A stretch of DNA of 64,000 nucleotides from Flexivirga caeni. GTDB lineage: Bacteria > Actinomycetota > Actinomycetes > Actinomycetales > Dermatophilaceae. The translations under genes and the position numbers were made by a program. Positions 8,540 through 17,516 of this stretch are shown here, piece by piece (the first letter of the stretch is position 1; each line of letters starts with the position of its first letter). The stretch spans positions 310,001 to 374,000 of the forward strand of contig NZ_RJJQ01000001.1 in the NCBI RefSeq assembly GCF_003724155.1, given 5' to 3'. The notes under the pieces were generated by a model that did no database searches, was not told the origin of the DNA, and was given only the letters and a program-made list of their open reading frames with translations.

Positions 8540-9217
8540 ATGAACACCACGACCCGCAGCCGTGTCGCTGCCACCCTCCTCGTCCTCGGGCCACTGACCC
8601 TCACCGTCGGCGACCTGCTGCGCCGGATCATCGTCCCATCCGGCAGCCCCTCCGCGGTCGCAATCACCCACGCCGTTGCCGACCACCAGAACATTTGGCT
8701 CGTCGCGGGTCTGCTCAATCTCGCCGCCGCGGTGTCCCTCGTGCCGGCAGCACTGGCACTCATCCCGGGTGCCGGCTCCCGCGGCGCTCGCACTACGACA
8801 ATCGGCGCGTGCCTCGTCGCCACGGGATCCGTTGCCGCGGCTGCGCATACGGTCGCCTTCTTTTCCCCCTACGCTCTCTACGGGAACGCCGGCACACCGC
8901 ATTCCGCGATCACCGCGTTCGACGACGCCTCGGAGTCCTACCCACTGCTCGTCCTGGTCATTGCGCTCTTCATGATCGGGCTGATGCTCGGGTCACTGGT
9001 CCTGTTCGTCGGTCTGCGCCGGGCACGACGGGTGCCGATCTGGGCAGTGGTCGCCGCCGTCGTGTTCGTCGCGTGCGGCAGTTCCGGAGGCGTCGCGCCG
9101 GGGATCCTCGGCGTGGCCGCGGCACTCGTGGCCTTCGTCCCGGCGGCCCGTTCTCTCGTCGCATCCACCCCCGTCGCCGGGCAACCGGCCACCGGAGGGT
9201 TGTCACTCACCAGCTGA
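8540..9217 (+). CDS. Hypothetical membrane protein, about six spans
   Basis: About 225 residues, mostly hydrophobic, with spans near residues 10-27, 45-70, 85-110, 130-160 and 170-205. The composition (MNTTTRSRVAATLLVLGPLT start, Ala/Val-rich helices) resembles small DUF4386-like actinobacterial integral membrane proteins, but I do not recognise a family with certainty. The start is uncertain: ATG at 8540, or ATG at 8513 adding nine residues; neither has a clear ribosome site. It is divergent from the two-component operon and could be a target of it, which is inference. Confidence 0.6.
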   Translation: MNTTTRSRVAATLLVLGPLTLTVGDLLRRIIVPSGSPSAVAITHAVADHQNIWLVAGLLNLAAAVSLVPAALALIPGAGSRGARTTTIGACLVATGSVAAAAHTVAFFSPYALYGNAGTPHSAITAFDDASESYPLLVLVIALFMIGLMLGSLVLFVGLRRARRVPIWAVVAAVVFVACGSSGGVAPGILGVAAALVAFVPAARSLVASTPVAGQPATGGLSLTS

Positions 9218-9227
9218 GCCCCGCTAC

Positions 9228-9258
9228 ACCGGCCCGTCGTCTCCCGCGGCGGGCCGGT
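9228..9258 (+). terminator. Hairpin after the hypothetical membrane protein
   Basis: A 9-bp perfect GC stem, ACCGGCCCG with CGGGCCGGT, and a 13-nt loop lie 10 nt after the stop. There is no T-run, as is common in high-GC actinobacteria. It probably ends the membrane-protein transcript before glutaminase. Confidence 0.45.
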
Positions 9259-9279
9259 TCACCCTGCCATCATGGCCCC

Positions 9280-10191
9280 GTGGACATCGACCGACTGCTC
9301 TCCCAGATCCGCACGGAGATCCAGCCTCAGATCGGCCGCGGCCGGGTCGCCGACTACATCCCTGCACTCGCCGAGGTCGCCCCCGACCAGTTCGGCATGG
9401 CGATCGCACTCGCCACGGGTGAATGCCACGGCGTTGGAGATTGGCTGAAACCCTTTTCATTGCAAAGCATCTCGAAGATCTTCAGCCTTGCGCTCGCTCT
9501 GGCCGAGAACGAGGAGAGCATCTGGACCCGGGTCGGCAGGGAACCTTCGGGCAACGCCTTCAACTCGCTGGTGCAGCTGGAATACGAGAACGGCATACCG
9601 CGCAACCCCTTCATCAATGCCGGCGCGCTCGTCGTGACCGACCACTTGAGCGGTGTCGTCGACTGCGCGGCCGACGCCGTGCTGCAGTTGCTGCGCATCG
9701 AGTCCGGCAATCCGGACATAGGCTACGACCTCCAGGTGGCGGAGTCGGAGACCGCGCACGCCGACCGGACGCTGGCACTCGCGCACTTCCTCGCGTCATA
9801 CGGCAACCTGCGCGGCGACGTCCCGACCGTCGTCGACGAATACGTCCGCCAGTGCGCCATCGCGATCAGCTGCCGCGATCTGGCGCTGGCCGGCCTCTTC
9901 CTCGCCCGGCACGGGTTGCGGCGCGACGGATCGCGCATGCTGTCGCCGAGCCAGACGAAGCGCATCAACGCAGTCATGCTGACCTGCGGAACGTATGATG
10001 CCGCCGGCGAATTCGCCTACCGCGTCGGCCTGCCCGGCAAGAGCGGGGTTGGCGGCGGGATCCTCGCAACTGTGCCCGGACGGTGCTCCATCGCCGTCTG
10101 GGGACCGGGCCTGGACAATCGTGGCAACTCGGTCGCAGGCGTGGCCGCTCTGGACCGCTTCACGACGCTTACCGGGTGGTCGGTGTTCTGA
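9280..10191 (+). CDS. glsA: Glutaminase A
   Basis: Hydrolyses glutamine to glutamate and ammonia. The 303-residue length matches bacterial glutaminases. The serine-lysine catalytic motif lies in FSLQSISKIFSL, and the conserved blocks RVGREPSGNAFNS, NPFINAGALV, RVGLPGKSGVGGGI and GNSVAGV are all present. It starts at GTG (VDIDRLLSQI); no in-frame ATG precedes it. The gene stands between two membrane-protein genes and shows no operon partner. Confidence 0.95.
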   Translation: MDIDRLLSQIRTEIQPQIGRGRVADYIPALAEVAPDQFGMAIALATGECHGVGDWLKPFSLQSISKIFSLALALAENEESIWTRVGREPSGNAFNSLVQLEYENGIPRNPFINAGALVVTDHLSGVVDCAADAVLQLLRIESGNPDIGYDLQVAESETAHADRTLALAHFLASYGNLRGDVPTVVDEYVRQCAIAISCRDLALAGLFLARHGLRRDGSRMLSPSQTKRINAVMLTCGTYDAAGEFAYRVGLPGKSGVGGGILATVPGRCSIAVWGPGLDNRGNSVAGVAALDRFTTLTGWSVF

Positions 10192-10232
10192 GCACACTGC
10201 CGAGGCGGGCAGCCCGCTGCTAGTGTCCCGCC

Positions 10233-12350
10233 ATGAGACGCTGGTCGGCGGGATGCACCGCTCTGGCGGCGCTATTGCTTCTGCTCGGTGTGTTCGCTGC
10301 GGTCGTCAACCACAACGTGCTCGACGAGCAACGGTTCGCACGGAACGTCAACACGGTGCGCCAGGACCTGGCCGTCGCCCATGCCGTCGGCGAGCGCATC
10401 GCCCAGCAGGCGATCAATGCCTACCCGGACCTGATCGTCGCGCGCCCCGCGGTGGAGGGTCTATCCATCTCGGTCGCGGGTAGTTCGGCGCTCGGTCCGG
10501 TCGTCCGGCATTCCGCCGCCGTGCTCCACCAGTCCCTGAGCGGGCAGCGGTCCGGCGATGTCGCACTGCGGCTGCTGGACGTCGGCACCGTGCTAACCGG
10601 AGTCCTGCCGTCGGTCTCCCCGCAGGCCGCCGAGCACATCTCGCCCGACATGTCGGTGACACTCGCGCACGTCAGCAACCACTCCATGTCCGGACGGCTG
10701 ATCCAGTTGGTGCGGCTCAGTGGTCTGTTCAGCTGGCTGCTACCCCTGCTCGCCGTCCTGTTCTTCGCAGCCGGCATCCTGCTGGCTCCCAGCAGGCAGC
10801 GCTCTGTCGTGCGCACCGGGTGGGGAATCACGTTGTGCGGTGGGACGATCGGTCTGGTGGCGGTCGCCGGATCGACCGTCGCCTCCGCGCAGGACAGGGG
10901 CACCCTGACGGGCGCTCTGATCGCTGCCGGATGGCACGTTCTGGCGCCGCAGCTGTGGTGGTGCGCGGCCCTGGCCGTGCTCATCGGGCTGGTGATCGCC
11001 TCGGCCGGCTCGGCACGCCTGCCCGATGCCGACCTCGGCATGCTCGCAGCCCGCTCGTGGCACCTGATCAACCGCCGCCCGGAGGGCCGCTGGGGCATCG
11101 CAGCCCGCGGCGCGCTGTTGGTCGTCCTCGGATCCGGAGCGGTCTTCCGGCCAGGTCTCACCTTCGGTGTCCTGGCCGGTCTTGTCGGCATCGTCGCACT
11201 GGTCTCCGGCATTGCCGAACTGACGTTCGCAGCCGGGTTCCGGCCGCAACAACCGGCTGCGAACGCCAAACTACCCGCACGGCGTTCGATGGGAACGCGC
11301 ATCGCATTGGCGACCCTCGCCGCGATCGTCGCCGTCGTCGTAGCCGTGACGGCCCTGCCCTCAAGTCCGCCGACCAACTCGGCGGACGCTGTCGCCAAGG
11401 GCACCACCACGGCCGCAGATGCGTGCAACGGCTACGTCCAGTTGTGTGACAGGCGGTATGACGAGGTGGCGTTTCCCGCCGCGCACAACGCAATGTCGGC
11501 CGCCGACGAAAGTGGTTGGTATGCCGCCGAACAGTCGACCGGCATCATCGGCGACCTCAACGCCGGCATCCGCGTGCTCCTCGTCGACAGCTACTACGGC
11601 CAGCGCTCGAAGAAGAAGGGCCTGGTCATCACCGCCCCGGCCAGCCGCGCCGAGGCGATCGCGGCAGCCACCAAGGACTTCGGACCGGACGTGGTCGCGA
11701 GCGCAACGCGGCTGAGGAACTCCGTCACCTCGGCCCCTGTCGGACCGGTCAGCGAATACCTCTGCCACGGCTTGTGCGAGTTGGGTGCCACGCAGTGGGA
11801 GCCAGTGATGGCGCAGGTGCGCACCTGGCTGGCAGCCCACCCGCGCGAAGTGATCACGTTCTTCGTGGAAGACACCGTCTCCCCCGCCGACACGGCAAAG
11901 GTTTTCCGCGCCGCCGGGCTTCTGCCGTACGTCTACACGCCACAGGACGGCAAGCCGTGGCCGACGCTCGGCTCGATGATCGACTCCGGCCACCGCCTGG
12001 TCGTGCTGATGGAGCGTCACGGCGGCGGCAGCGAATTCCCTTGGCTACTGCAAGGATTCGACTGGGTGCAGGACACGCCATACACCAATCCGACACAAGC
12101 CTCGTTGACCTGCCGGCTCAATCGCGGTTCGAAGACGGACGATCTGTTCATGCTCAACTACTGGCTGGCCAACTTCGACAGCCTGGTGACGGATGCCCGC
12201 ACTATCAACAAGTTCGACGTGCTGTGGCCCTATGCATCCCGGTGCCAGCGGGAACGCGGACAGATCCCGAACTTCGTGGCCGTCAACTACGCCAGTGAGG
12301 GTGACCTGCTGAAAGTCGTGGACAAGCTCAACGGGGTCGGGCCGAGCTGA
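10233..12350 (+). CDS. Membrane-anchored PI-PLC-like phosphodiesterase
   Basis: A 705-residue two-part protein. Residues 1 to about 390 form a membrane module: an N-terminal span, an extracytoplasmic helical region (about 30-165), then six or so spans. The C-terminal 310 residues resemble the phosphatidylinositol-specific phospholipase C X-domain TIM barrel. The first catalytic His is in FPAAHNAMS, an acidic residue in GIRVLLVDSYYG and the second His in EYLCHGLCELG. With both histidines present the barrel is probably active, on the outer face. Substrate is unknown; candidates are phosphoinositides or cell-surface phosphodiesters. Four cysteines in the barrel could form disulfides. Confidence 0.75.
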   Translation: MRRWSAGCTALAALLLLLGVFAAVVNHNVLDEQRFARNVNTVRQDLAVAHAVGERIAQQAINAYPDLIVARPAVEGLSISVAGSSALGPVVRHSAAVLHQSLSGQRSGDVALRLLDVGTVLTGVLPSVSPQAAEHISPDMSVTLAHVSNHSMSGRLIQLVRLSGLFSWLLPLLAVLFFAAGILLAPSRQRSVVRTGWGITLCGGTIGLVAVAGSTVASAQDRGTLTGALIAAGWHVLAPQLWWCAALAVLIGLVIASAGSARLPDADLGMLAARSWHLINRRPEGRWGIAARGALLVVLGSGAVFRPGLTFGVLAGLVGIVALVSGIAELTFAAGFRPQQPAANAKLPARRSMGTRIALATLAAIVAVVVAVTALPSSPPTNSADAVAKGTTTAADACNGYVQLCDRRYDEVAFPAAHNAMSAADESGWYAAEQSTGIIGDLNAGIRVLLVDSYYGQRSKKKGLVITAPASRAEAIAAATKDFGPDVVASATRLRNSVTSAPVGPVSEYLCHGLCELGATQWEPVMAQVRTWLAAHPREVITFFVEDTVSPADTAKVFRAAGLLPYVYTPQDGKPWPTLGSMIDSGHRLVVLMERHGGGSEFPWLLQGFDWVQDTPYTNPTQASLTCRLNRGSKTDDLFMLNYWLANFDSLVTDARTINKFDVLWPYASRCQRERGQIPNFVAVNYASEGDLLKVVDKLNGVGPS

Positions 12351-12509
12351 CGGCACAAGCCTCGCGAGATCACCCTGACTCCGGCCAGTGAATTGGCTCG
12401 CCTTGTCCACGACTTTCGCAACTCTGGCCCCTCCCCTTGCAACCTGTGAGTAGCCTGTCCCTGCCCCGGGTGGCCACGCGGAGCATTCAGACGGCAGGAA
12501 GGCACACCC

Positions 12510-13376
12510 ATGGGGATCACCGGAAATGGCGGCAGACGAACTCTCCCGGCGGTGGGGTTCGCGATGCTCCTCGCAATCTTCGTGCTGTTCTCGACGGCCG
12601 GACGCGCAGTGGCGGACCCGTCGAGTCCTGGTGGCGGTCCCACCGCTGCCGTGACTTCGTCACCCGCCGGGAAACAGGTGACTGCTGTCGCGCCGACCTG
12701 GAAGACCGTCGGCTGTGGCGGGGTGGACAACGTGCTCACGATCCCAGGTGTGACCGGCGTGGAGTATCTCGTCAACGGCGTGGTCACGCCGACGGGCGAA
12801 TACGGGATCTACCAGTTCGGCGACAACCCCACGAAGCTGGCGGTGGCTGCGAGGCCGCTCCCTGGGTACGTCCTGGGCGGACGAACTTCCTGGAGCTTCG
12901 ATGCGCAGGCGCCCGAATGCGTCGCGCCCCACATTGCGGTGCACTGTGGCGGGTTCACGGTCACCAACAAGGCGACGTATGACATCGGCTTCGCCTGGCA
13001 AGCGCCCGGCGCATCGGCGCCGGAGAAGTACTTCCCGAGGATCGCACCGGGTGCCACGGTCCGGATCACGACCAAGCTCGCGAGAGGGGACTACCTCTAC
13101 GCGCCGTCCGACGACGGGACCCTGTTCAGCATCGCGCAGCTCACCGTGCCGCAGAACTGCACGACGCCGACACCCTCCTCCACGCCGCCCGCACCGACCA
13201 CCACCCCATCCGCACCGTCCACGAGCAGCACCGTCACCGGCCCGCCGATCGTGACCGACGGACCCAGCAGCGCCGCAGGAGACAATGCCTCCCTCCTGCT
13301 GGGCGGCGCCGCGTGCGCCGTGGGCATGGTGCTCGCCGGTTTCGGACTGCGGCGGCGACTGCGACTGCGACGCTGA
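12510..13376 (+). CDS. Secreted, C-terminally membrane-anchored hypothetical protein
   Basis: A 288-residue protein with a signal peptide (RRTLPAVGFAMLLAIFVLFS, cleavage likely after AVA). A mature domain of about 180 residues has several cysteines (TVGCGGVDN, APECVAP, VHCGGFTV, PQNCTT). A Thr/Pro/Ser-rich linker follows (about 215-250), then a membrane span and an Arg-rich tail ending RRRLRLRR. The layout is that of a sorting-signal-like surface protein, but no LPXTG motif is present, so it is anchored by the span. I do not recognise the mature domain; its GxEYLVNG-type segment resembles Ig-like surface repeats. Confidence 0.7.
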   Translation: MGITGNGGRRTLPAVGFAMLLAIFVLFSTAGRAVADPSSPGGGPTAAVTSSPAGKQVTAVAPTWKTVGCGGVDNVLTIPGVTGVEYLVNGVVTPTGEYGIYQFGDNPTKLAVAARPLPGYVLGGRTSWSFDAQAPECVAPHIAVHCGGFTVTNKATYDIGFAWQAPGASAPEKYFPRIAPGATVRITTKLARGDYLYAPSDDGTLFSIAQLTVPQNCTTPTPSSTPPAPTTTPSAPSTSSTVTGPPIVTDGPSSAAGDNASLLLGGAACAVGMVLAGFGLRRRLRLRR

Positions 13377-13422
13377 GCGTCCCTCATGAGCGGCCCTCAG
13401 AGACCTCACTCCGTTCGGTGAG

Positions 13423-13509
13423 CGGAGGGCGAGGGATTCGAACCCTCGATGGGCGTAAACCCATAGCGGTTTTCAAGACCGCCGCACTAGGCCACTATGC
13501 GAGCCCTCC
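13423..13509 (-). tRNA. tRNA-Ser (anticodon UGA)
   Basis: An 87-nt class II tRNA with a long variable arm. On the minus strand the acceptor GGAGGGC pairs with GCCCTCC, and the discriminator is G. The anticodon TGA lies in CTTGAAA (complement of 13473-13475). The T-loop is TTCGAAT. CCA is not encoded. Confidence 0.96.
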
Positions 13510-13658
13510 ATCGCTTGCGGTGCCACGGCAGCGCAAGCGCGCACCATCCTAAGCGCGCCCGGGCGGCGCACCCAACCGGCAGGACCACGACAGTCGCGCC
13601 CGGACCGGCAAACAGCCACGGCAGGTAGGGTCGGACGAAATCGACGAAAGGAACCGTG

Positions 13659-14033
13659 ATGAGCAAGCTGACCTTCGCCGTCGGCATCGCCGCCGGTTAC
13701 GTGCTGGGCGCCCGCGCGGGCCGGGGTCGCTACGAGCAGATCAAGCAACTCGCTGGCCGGGCCTGGAACCACCCCGCAGTTGCCGAGCAGCGCCAGAAGA
13801 CGACCGCGCAGATCAAGGAGCGCGGTCCGGAGGTGGCCGCCGCGGCCGGGCAAGCAGCTGTCAAGGGCATGGGACAGGCCGCGAAAAGTGCTGCCACTGC
13901 AGGGTTTCAGGCCGCCGTCGGGCGCCGCCCGGGTCCGGTGGTGAACGGCGAACTTCAGGAGCCGGCAGCCCCGTCCCAGGCAGCAGACCGCACGACGCCC
14001 ACGACGTCGGAACCGGTCGACGCGACGCGCTGA
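13659..14033 (+). CDS. Small YtxH-like / hypothetical protein
   Basis: A 124-residue protein. The N-terminus MSKLTFAVGIAAGYVLGARA is a short hydrophobic Gly/Ala helix of the YtxH type. The following residues GRGRYEQIKQLAGRAW and an Ala/Gln-rich helical region suggest a membrane-bound coiled coil, and the tail is Pro/Thr-rich and disordered. Such proteins are common in actinobacteria and have no known role. The ATG at 13659 follows GAAAGGA by 6 nt; a GTG one codon upstream is less likely. Confidence 0.75.
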   Translation: MSKLTFAVGIAAGYVLGARAGRGRYEQIKQLAGRAWNHPAVAEQRQKTTAQIKERGPEVAAAAGQAAVKGMGQAAKSAATAGFQAAVGRRPGPVVNGELQEPAAPSQAADRTTPTTSEPVDATR

Positions 14034-14231
14034 ACGCGCCGAAGACGGGGCGTCTTGGACCTTGTCGCACTGTGCGTCTACCGTGGTGCGCGGGTCACAC
14101 CCTTGCAATGGCGCGGAATATCCGGGCGTATGGCGTGGGCGGACCCGACTGTCGCCGGCACCACGGCGGCGCACCATGATCGACGGACCGGATCACACCG
14201 GTCCCCCAAGACAAGGAATAGGACCCTATTC

Positions 14232-14510
14232 ATGAACCGCACTGACCTTGCCAGCACCATCGCCCAGCGCACCGGTGTCAGCGTCAAGGACGCCAACGCC
14301 GTCATCGGCGGCCTCAACGACGTCATCCTCGAGGCGATCGGCCGCGGCGAGAAGGTCCAGCTCCCGGGCCTGCTGACCATCGAGCGCGTCGACCGCGCCG
14401 CCCGCACCGGCCGCAACCCGCGCACCCGCGAAGAGATCCAGATCCCGGCGTCCAAGGCCGCCAAGGTGACCGTGGGCTCCAAGCTGAAGGCCGCCGCCAA
14501 GGGCGAGTGA
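14232..14510 (+). CDS. hup: HU-family DNA-binding protein
   Basis: A 92-residue nucleoid protein of the HU/IHF fold, binding and bending DNA as a dimer. The signature GRNPRTREEIQIPASKA, including the DNA-intercalating Pro arm, is intact, and the N-terminus MNRTDLASTIAQRTG is typical. It lacks the long Lys/Ala-rich tail of mycobacterial HupB, ending at KLKAAAKGE. A strong hairpin follows 17 nt after the stop, so it is monocistronic. About 200 nt upstream hold no other gene and must contain its promoter. Confidence 0.95.
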   Translation: MNRTDLASTIAQRTGVSVKDANAVIGGLNDVILEAIGRGEKVQLPGLLTIERVDRAARTGRNPRTREEIQIPASKAAKVTVGSKLKAAAKGE

Positions 14511-14527
14511 CCTCCTGCGACATACCC

Positions 14528-14563
14528 GAAGGGTGTGCTGACCGCCCGGTCAGCACACCCTTC
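14528..14563 (+). terminator. Strong hairpin terminator after hup
   Basis: A perfect 16-bp inverted repeat: GAAGGGTGTGCTGACC (14528-14543), loop GCCC, then its exact complement to 14563. No T-run follows. It is the strongest simple hairpin I found in the window and suits a highly expressed HU gene. Confidence 0.85.
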
Positions 14564-14609
14564 GCTATATGACCTGCGTCTCGCGACTCCTGGTGCTCTA
14601 CTGGATCTC

Positions 14610-14903
14610 ATGCCCACCCCGCTCGACGCCATCGTGCACCGCGAACCGCGGCTGGAGTCTTTCGTGCGAGACGGCGAACTCACCCGCATCCCACGGCGTC
14701 CGGCGATCGCCGCCACTCTGTATGCCGCTGTCGCCGCTCAGCTGCCCGCGAACCTGACGATGTCCGAGACGGAGGTCAACAACCTCCTGCGCCCGATCTA
14801 CCCTGACGTCTCGACACTTCGTCGTGCCCTCGTCGACCACGGTCATCTGCTCAGATCCGCGGACGGCAGCAGGTACGAGCGGTCACGCTCAGTCCAGGAT
14901 TGA
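14610..14903 (+). CDS. DUF2087 domain-containing protein
   Basis: A 97-residue protein matching the DUF2087 pattern: FVRDGELTRIPRRP, then ETEVNNLLRPIYPDVSTLRR, then ALVDHGHLLRSADG. The domain looks like a small winged-helix fold and often forms the C-terminal half of larger regulators; here it stands alone. I choose the ATG at 14610 (MPTPLDAIVH), because upstream starts would lie in the hup terminator. Function unknown. It is convergent with the SDR gene. Confidence 0.75.
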   Translation: MPTPLDAIVHREPRLESFVRDGELTRIPRRPAIAATLYAAVAAQLPANLTMSETEVNNLLRPIYPDVSTLRRALVDHGHLLRSADGSRYERSRSVQD

Positions 14904-14957
14904 ACCCACGTGGTCGTGTACGCCACCGGCCCGTCGGCACTCGGAAAGCTCCACGGT

Positions 14958-15731
14958 TCAGCCACGTCCCACGAACGGCATGTCCGCCGCGGCGACCGTC
15001 AGGTCGAAGACCGCGGCATCCTCCGGCATGGTCGCCATCAGCACGACCGCGCGCACCACGGACTCGACAGCCATCGTGGGCTCGGGGCGGGTGGAACCGT
15101 CGGCTTGGAGCATGCCGGTCGCCATACCAGCCGTCATCGCGGACGCGGCGTTGCCGATGTCGATCTGCCCGCACCGCACCCGGTGCGACCGTCCGTCGAG
15201 AGCGATCTGCTTGGTCAGCCCGGTGATCGCATGCTTGCTGACGGTGTATGGCGCGGCCTGCGGCCGGGGCACGTGTGCCGAGATGGAACCGTTGTTGATA
15301 ATGATCCCACCGACTGGGCGCTGAAGCCGCATGTGCCGGAACGCTTCTCGCGCAGCGAGGAACATTCCCGTGAGGTTGACGTCGATCACCGACTGCCAGT
15401 CGGCGAGCGTGATCTCGTCGAACGGCGTGGTGAAGGAAGACACCCCGGCGTTGTTGAAAAGCACATCCACCCGCCCGAAGCGCTGCGCGGCCCGGTCGAA
15501 GAGCCGTGCGACCGCGGCTTCGTCGGTGATGTCGGTCGGGATCGGCATGCCGGCATCCGCCCCGATGCGCGAAGCGGTTTCGGCGAGAGCCGCTTCGCGT
15601 CGCCCGGCCAGCGCGACGACGAATCCGGCGCGTGCCAGGCCGATCGCGACCGCCCGCCCGATGCCACTGCCGGCACCCGTCACCACAGCGACCTGGCGCA
15701 ACTCGTCCCGGGTCACGGCTTCCTCGGTCAT
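14958..15731 (-). CDS. SDR-family oxidoreductase
   Basis: A 257-residue classical short-chain dehydrogenase. The cofactor loop [17 protein letters not shown] ([10 protein letters not shown]), the catalytic Ser in [10 protein letters not shown], and YTVSK with catalytic Tyr and Lys are intact. The Arg after the second strand (LAGRREAA) suggests NADP(H). The substrate is unknown; nothing next to it points to a pathway. It ends convergently with the DUF2087 gene and lies 25 nt after cysE in the same direction, so it may be the last gene of the cysK-cysE transcript. Confidence 0.9.
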   Translation of the reverse strand: MTEEAVTRDELRQVAVVTGAGSGIGRAVAIGLARAGFVVALAGRREAALAETASRIGADAGMPIPTDITDEAAVARLFDRAAQRFGRVDVLFNNAGVSSFTTPFDEITLADWQSVIDVNLTGMFLAAREAFRHMRLQRPVGGIIINNGSISAHVPRPQAAPYTVSKHAITGLTKQIALDGRSHRVRCGQIDIGNAASAMTAGMATGMLQADGSTRPEPTMAVESVVRAVVLMATMPEDAAVFDLTVAAADMPFVGRG

Positions 15732-15756
15732 AGACCGAGCTTAGAGACCGCCCGGC

Positions 15757-16392
15757 TCAGATGAACAGTGCCGGGTCGGCATACGGATCCGGTTGCACGG
15801 CAACGGGTTGCGGGCGCCGGATCTTCGCCGGCACGCCGACGGCAACACTCGCATCCGGCACGTCGTGCACGACCACCGCGTTCGCCCCGATCTGCGCGTC
15901 GTCGCCGATCGTGACCGGCCCGAGGATCCGTGCGCCTGCCCCGATGGTCACCTTGTTGCCGACCGTCGGGTGCCGCTTGACCCGGTCGAGCGACCGCCCG
16001 CCGAGGGTGACGCCGTGATAGATCATCACGTCGTCACCGACTTCGGCAGTCTCACCGATCACGACACCCATGCCATGGTCGATGAAGAAGCGTTTGCCGA
16101 TCTGCGCACCGGGGTGGATCTCGACGCCGGTCGCGGCGCGCGCGACCTGCGAGACCAGCCGCGCAGGCAGCCGCCACCGGCTGCCCTTGCGCCACATCGA
16201 GTGCGTTAGCCGGTGTGCCCACACCGCGTGCAGCCCTGGCGACGCAAGCGCCATCTCCAGGCGCGAGGTCGTCGCCGGGTCCCGCTCGATCGCGGCGTCG
16301 AGATCCTCACGGATCGACGCGACGGCGGCACGAACCGACTGGGTCAACGGCGTGCGCCGGTGACCGGTGGTCAACAAGGTGCTGTGTGCCAT
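15757..16392 (-). CDS. cysE: Serine O-acetyltransferase
   Basis: Acetylates serine with acetyl-CoA to O-acetylserine, the substrate of cysteine synthase. The left-handed beta-helix hexapeptide region is clear ([19 protein letters not shown], then [20 protein letters not shown]). At 211 residues it is shorter than the E. coli enzyme, as in the EpsC/Gram-positive form with a reduced N-terminal domain. The protein ends in Ile (DPALFI), the C-terminal residue that docks into the CysK active site in the cysteine synthase complex. It lies 6 nt after cysK in the same operon. Confidence 0.95.
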   Translation of the reverse strand: MAHSTLLTTGHRRTPLTQSVRAAVASIREDLDAAIERDPATTSRLEMALASPGLHAVWAHRLTHSMWRKGSRWRLPARLVSQVARAATGVEIHPGAQIGKRFFIDHGMGVVIGETAEVGDDVMIYHGVTLGGRSLDRVKRHPTVGNKVTIGAGARILGPVTIGDDAQIGANAVVVHDVPDASVAVGVPAKIRRPQPVAVQPDPYADPALFI

Positions 16393-16398
16393 GCTGGT

Positions 16399-17331
16399 TC
16401 AGTCGACCAGGCCCTCGAAGAGGATCGTCGACAGGTAGCGCTCGCCGAAGCTCGGGATGATCACCACGATCGTCTTCCCTGCGGACTCCGGCCGGGCAGC
16501 AACCTGTGCCGCCGCGGAAAGCGCTGCGCCCGAAGAGATTCCGACCAGTAGGCCCTCCTGCGTGGCAGCCTTGCGTGCCCACTCGACCGCGGTCGGCGCG
16601 TCGACGTCGATGACCTCGTCATACACGCTGGTGTCCAGGATCTCCGGAACGAAGTTGGCGCCCAGGCCCTGGATCTTGTGCGGGCCGGGCTGGCCCCCGT
16701 TGAGGATCGGGGACTCGGCGGGCTCGACCGCGACGATGCGCACGTCGGGGTTGCGCTCCTTGAGGACCTGGCCGACACCGGTGATGGTGCCTCCGGTGCC
16801 GATGCCGGCGACGAGGATGTCGACCTTGCCGTCGGTGTCCCGCCAGATCTCCTCCGCGGTCGTCTCGCGGTGGATCTGCGGGTTCGCCGCGTTCGCGAAC
16901 TGCCGAGCGAGTATGCCGCCCCGTTCCGCCGCGATCTCCTCGGACTTGGCAACGGCTCCCTTCATGCCCTCCGAACCCGGCGTCAGCACGAGCTCGGCGC
17001 CGAATGCCTTGAGCAGGGCCTTGCGTTCGGCCGACATGGTCTCGGGCATGGCCAGCACGACGTTGTAGCGCTTGGCAGCACCCACCATCGCGAGCGCGAT
17101 GCCCGTGTTGCCGCTGGTCGCCTCGACAATGGTGCCGCCCGGCTTGAGCTCGCCGGACTCCTCCGCGGCCTTGATGATCGCGGCGCCGATGCGGTCCTTG
17201 ACCGACGCGGCCGGGTTGTTGAACTCGAGCTTGGCGGCGACGGTCGTCCCTTCGGCGGAGTCGACGATGCGGTTGATGCGCACGAGCGGCGTGTTGCCGA
17301 TCGCCTGGGTGACGTCGTCGAGGATGGGCAC
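16399..17331 (-). CDS. cysK: Cysteine synthase A (O-acetylserine sulfhydrylase)
   Basis: A PLP enzyme joining O-acetylserine and sulfide to cysteine. The 310 residues carry the PLP Lys in [12 protein letters not shown], the substrate loop [12 protein letters not shown] and the phosphate-binding [10 protein letters not shown]. The start is GTG ([10 protein letters not shown]), with an AAAGG ribosome site 8 nt upstream. cysE follows directly, giving the usual two-gene cysteine pathway operon. The 185 nt upstream, shared with the divergent iron-sulfur gene, contain GTTCG-N6-CGAAC (17440-17455), a possible but unproven site. Confidence 0.96.
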   Translation of the reverse strand: MPILDDVTQAIGNTPLVRINRIVDSAEGTTVAAKLEFNNPAASVKDRIGAAIIKAAEESGELKPGGTIVEATSGNTGIALAMVGAAKRYNVVLAMPETMSAERKALLKAFGAELVLTPGSEGMKGAVAKSEEIAAERGGILARQFANAANPQIHRETTAEEIWRDTDGKVDILVAGIGTGGTITGVGQVLKERNPDVRIVAVEPAESPILNGGQPGPHKIQGLGANFVPEILDTSVYDEVIDVDAPTAVEWARKAATQEGLLVGISSGAALSAAAQVAARPESAGKTIVVIIPSFGERYLSTILFEGLVD

Positions 17332-17482
17332 GTCGTTGCCTTTCGTCTGAGCTGTCGCGCGGTTACGCCGAGTGCATTCACTCGGGGCATGGACGGTCCA
17401 ACCCCGGACCGATTATCCATATTCCAACAGGTCGTTATCGTTCGCGCAAACGAACAGTGAGCGGTCCAGCGCCATGCGGAAA

Positions 17483-17510
17483 GTTACTCACGAGTAACAA
17501 TCGCTAGACT
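17483..17510 (+). promoter_or_regulatory. Operator palindrome and leaderless promoter of the EtfD-like gene
   Basis: A perfect palindrome GTTACTC-AC-GAGTAAC (17483-17498) sits where the -35 box should be. TAGACT at 17505-17510 is a plausible -10, and the ATG starts 6 nt later, so the transcript would be leaderless. The same TTACT-N4-AGTA core appears twice before the acyl-CoA dehydrogenase gene at 61955. A TetR-type repressor is the likely ligand; which one is not known. Confidence 0.6.
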
Positions 17511-17516
17511 ATATCT

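Noticed and set aside
17440-17455. GTTCG-N6-CGAAC upstream of cysK as a sulfur-regulator site
   Set aside because: Short arms and no second copy; too weak to list as a feature.
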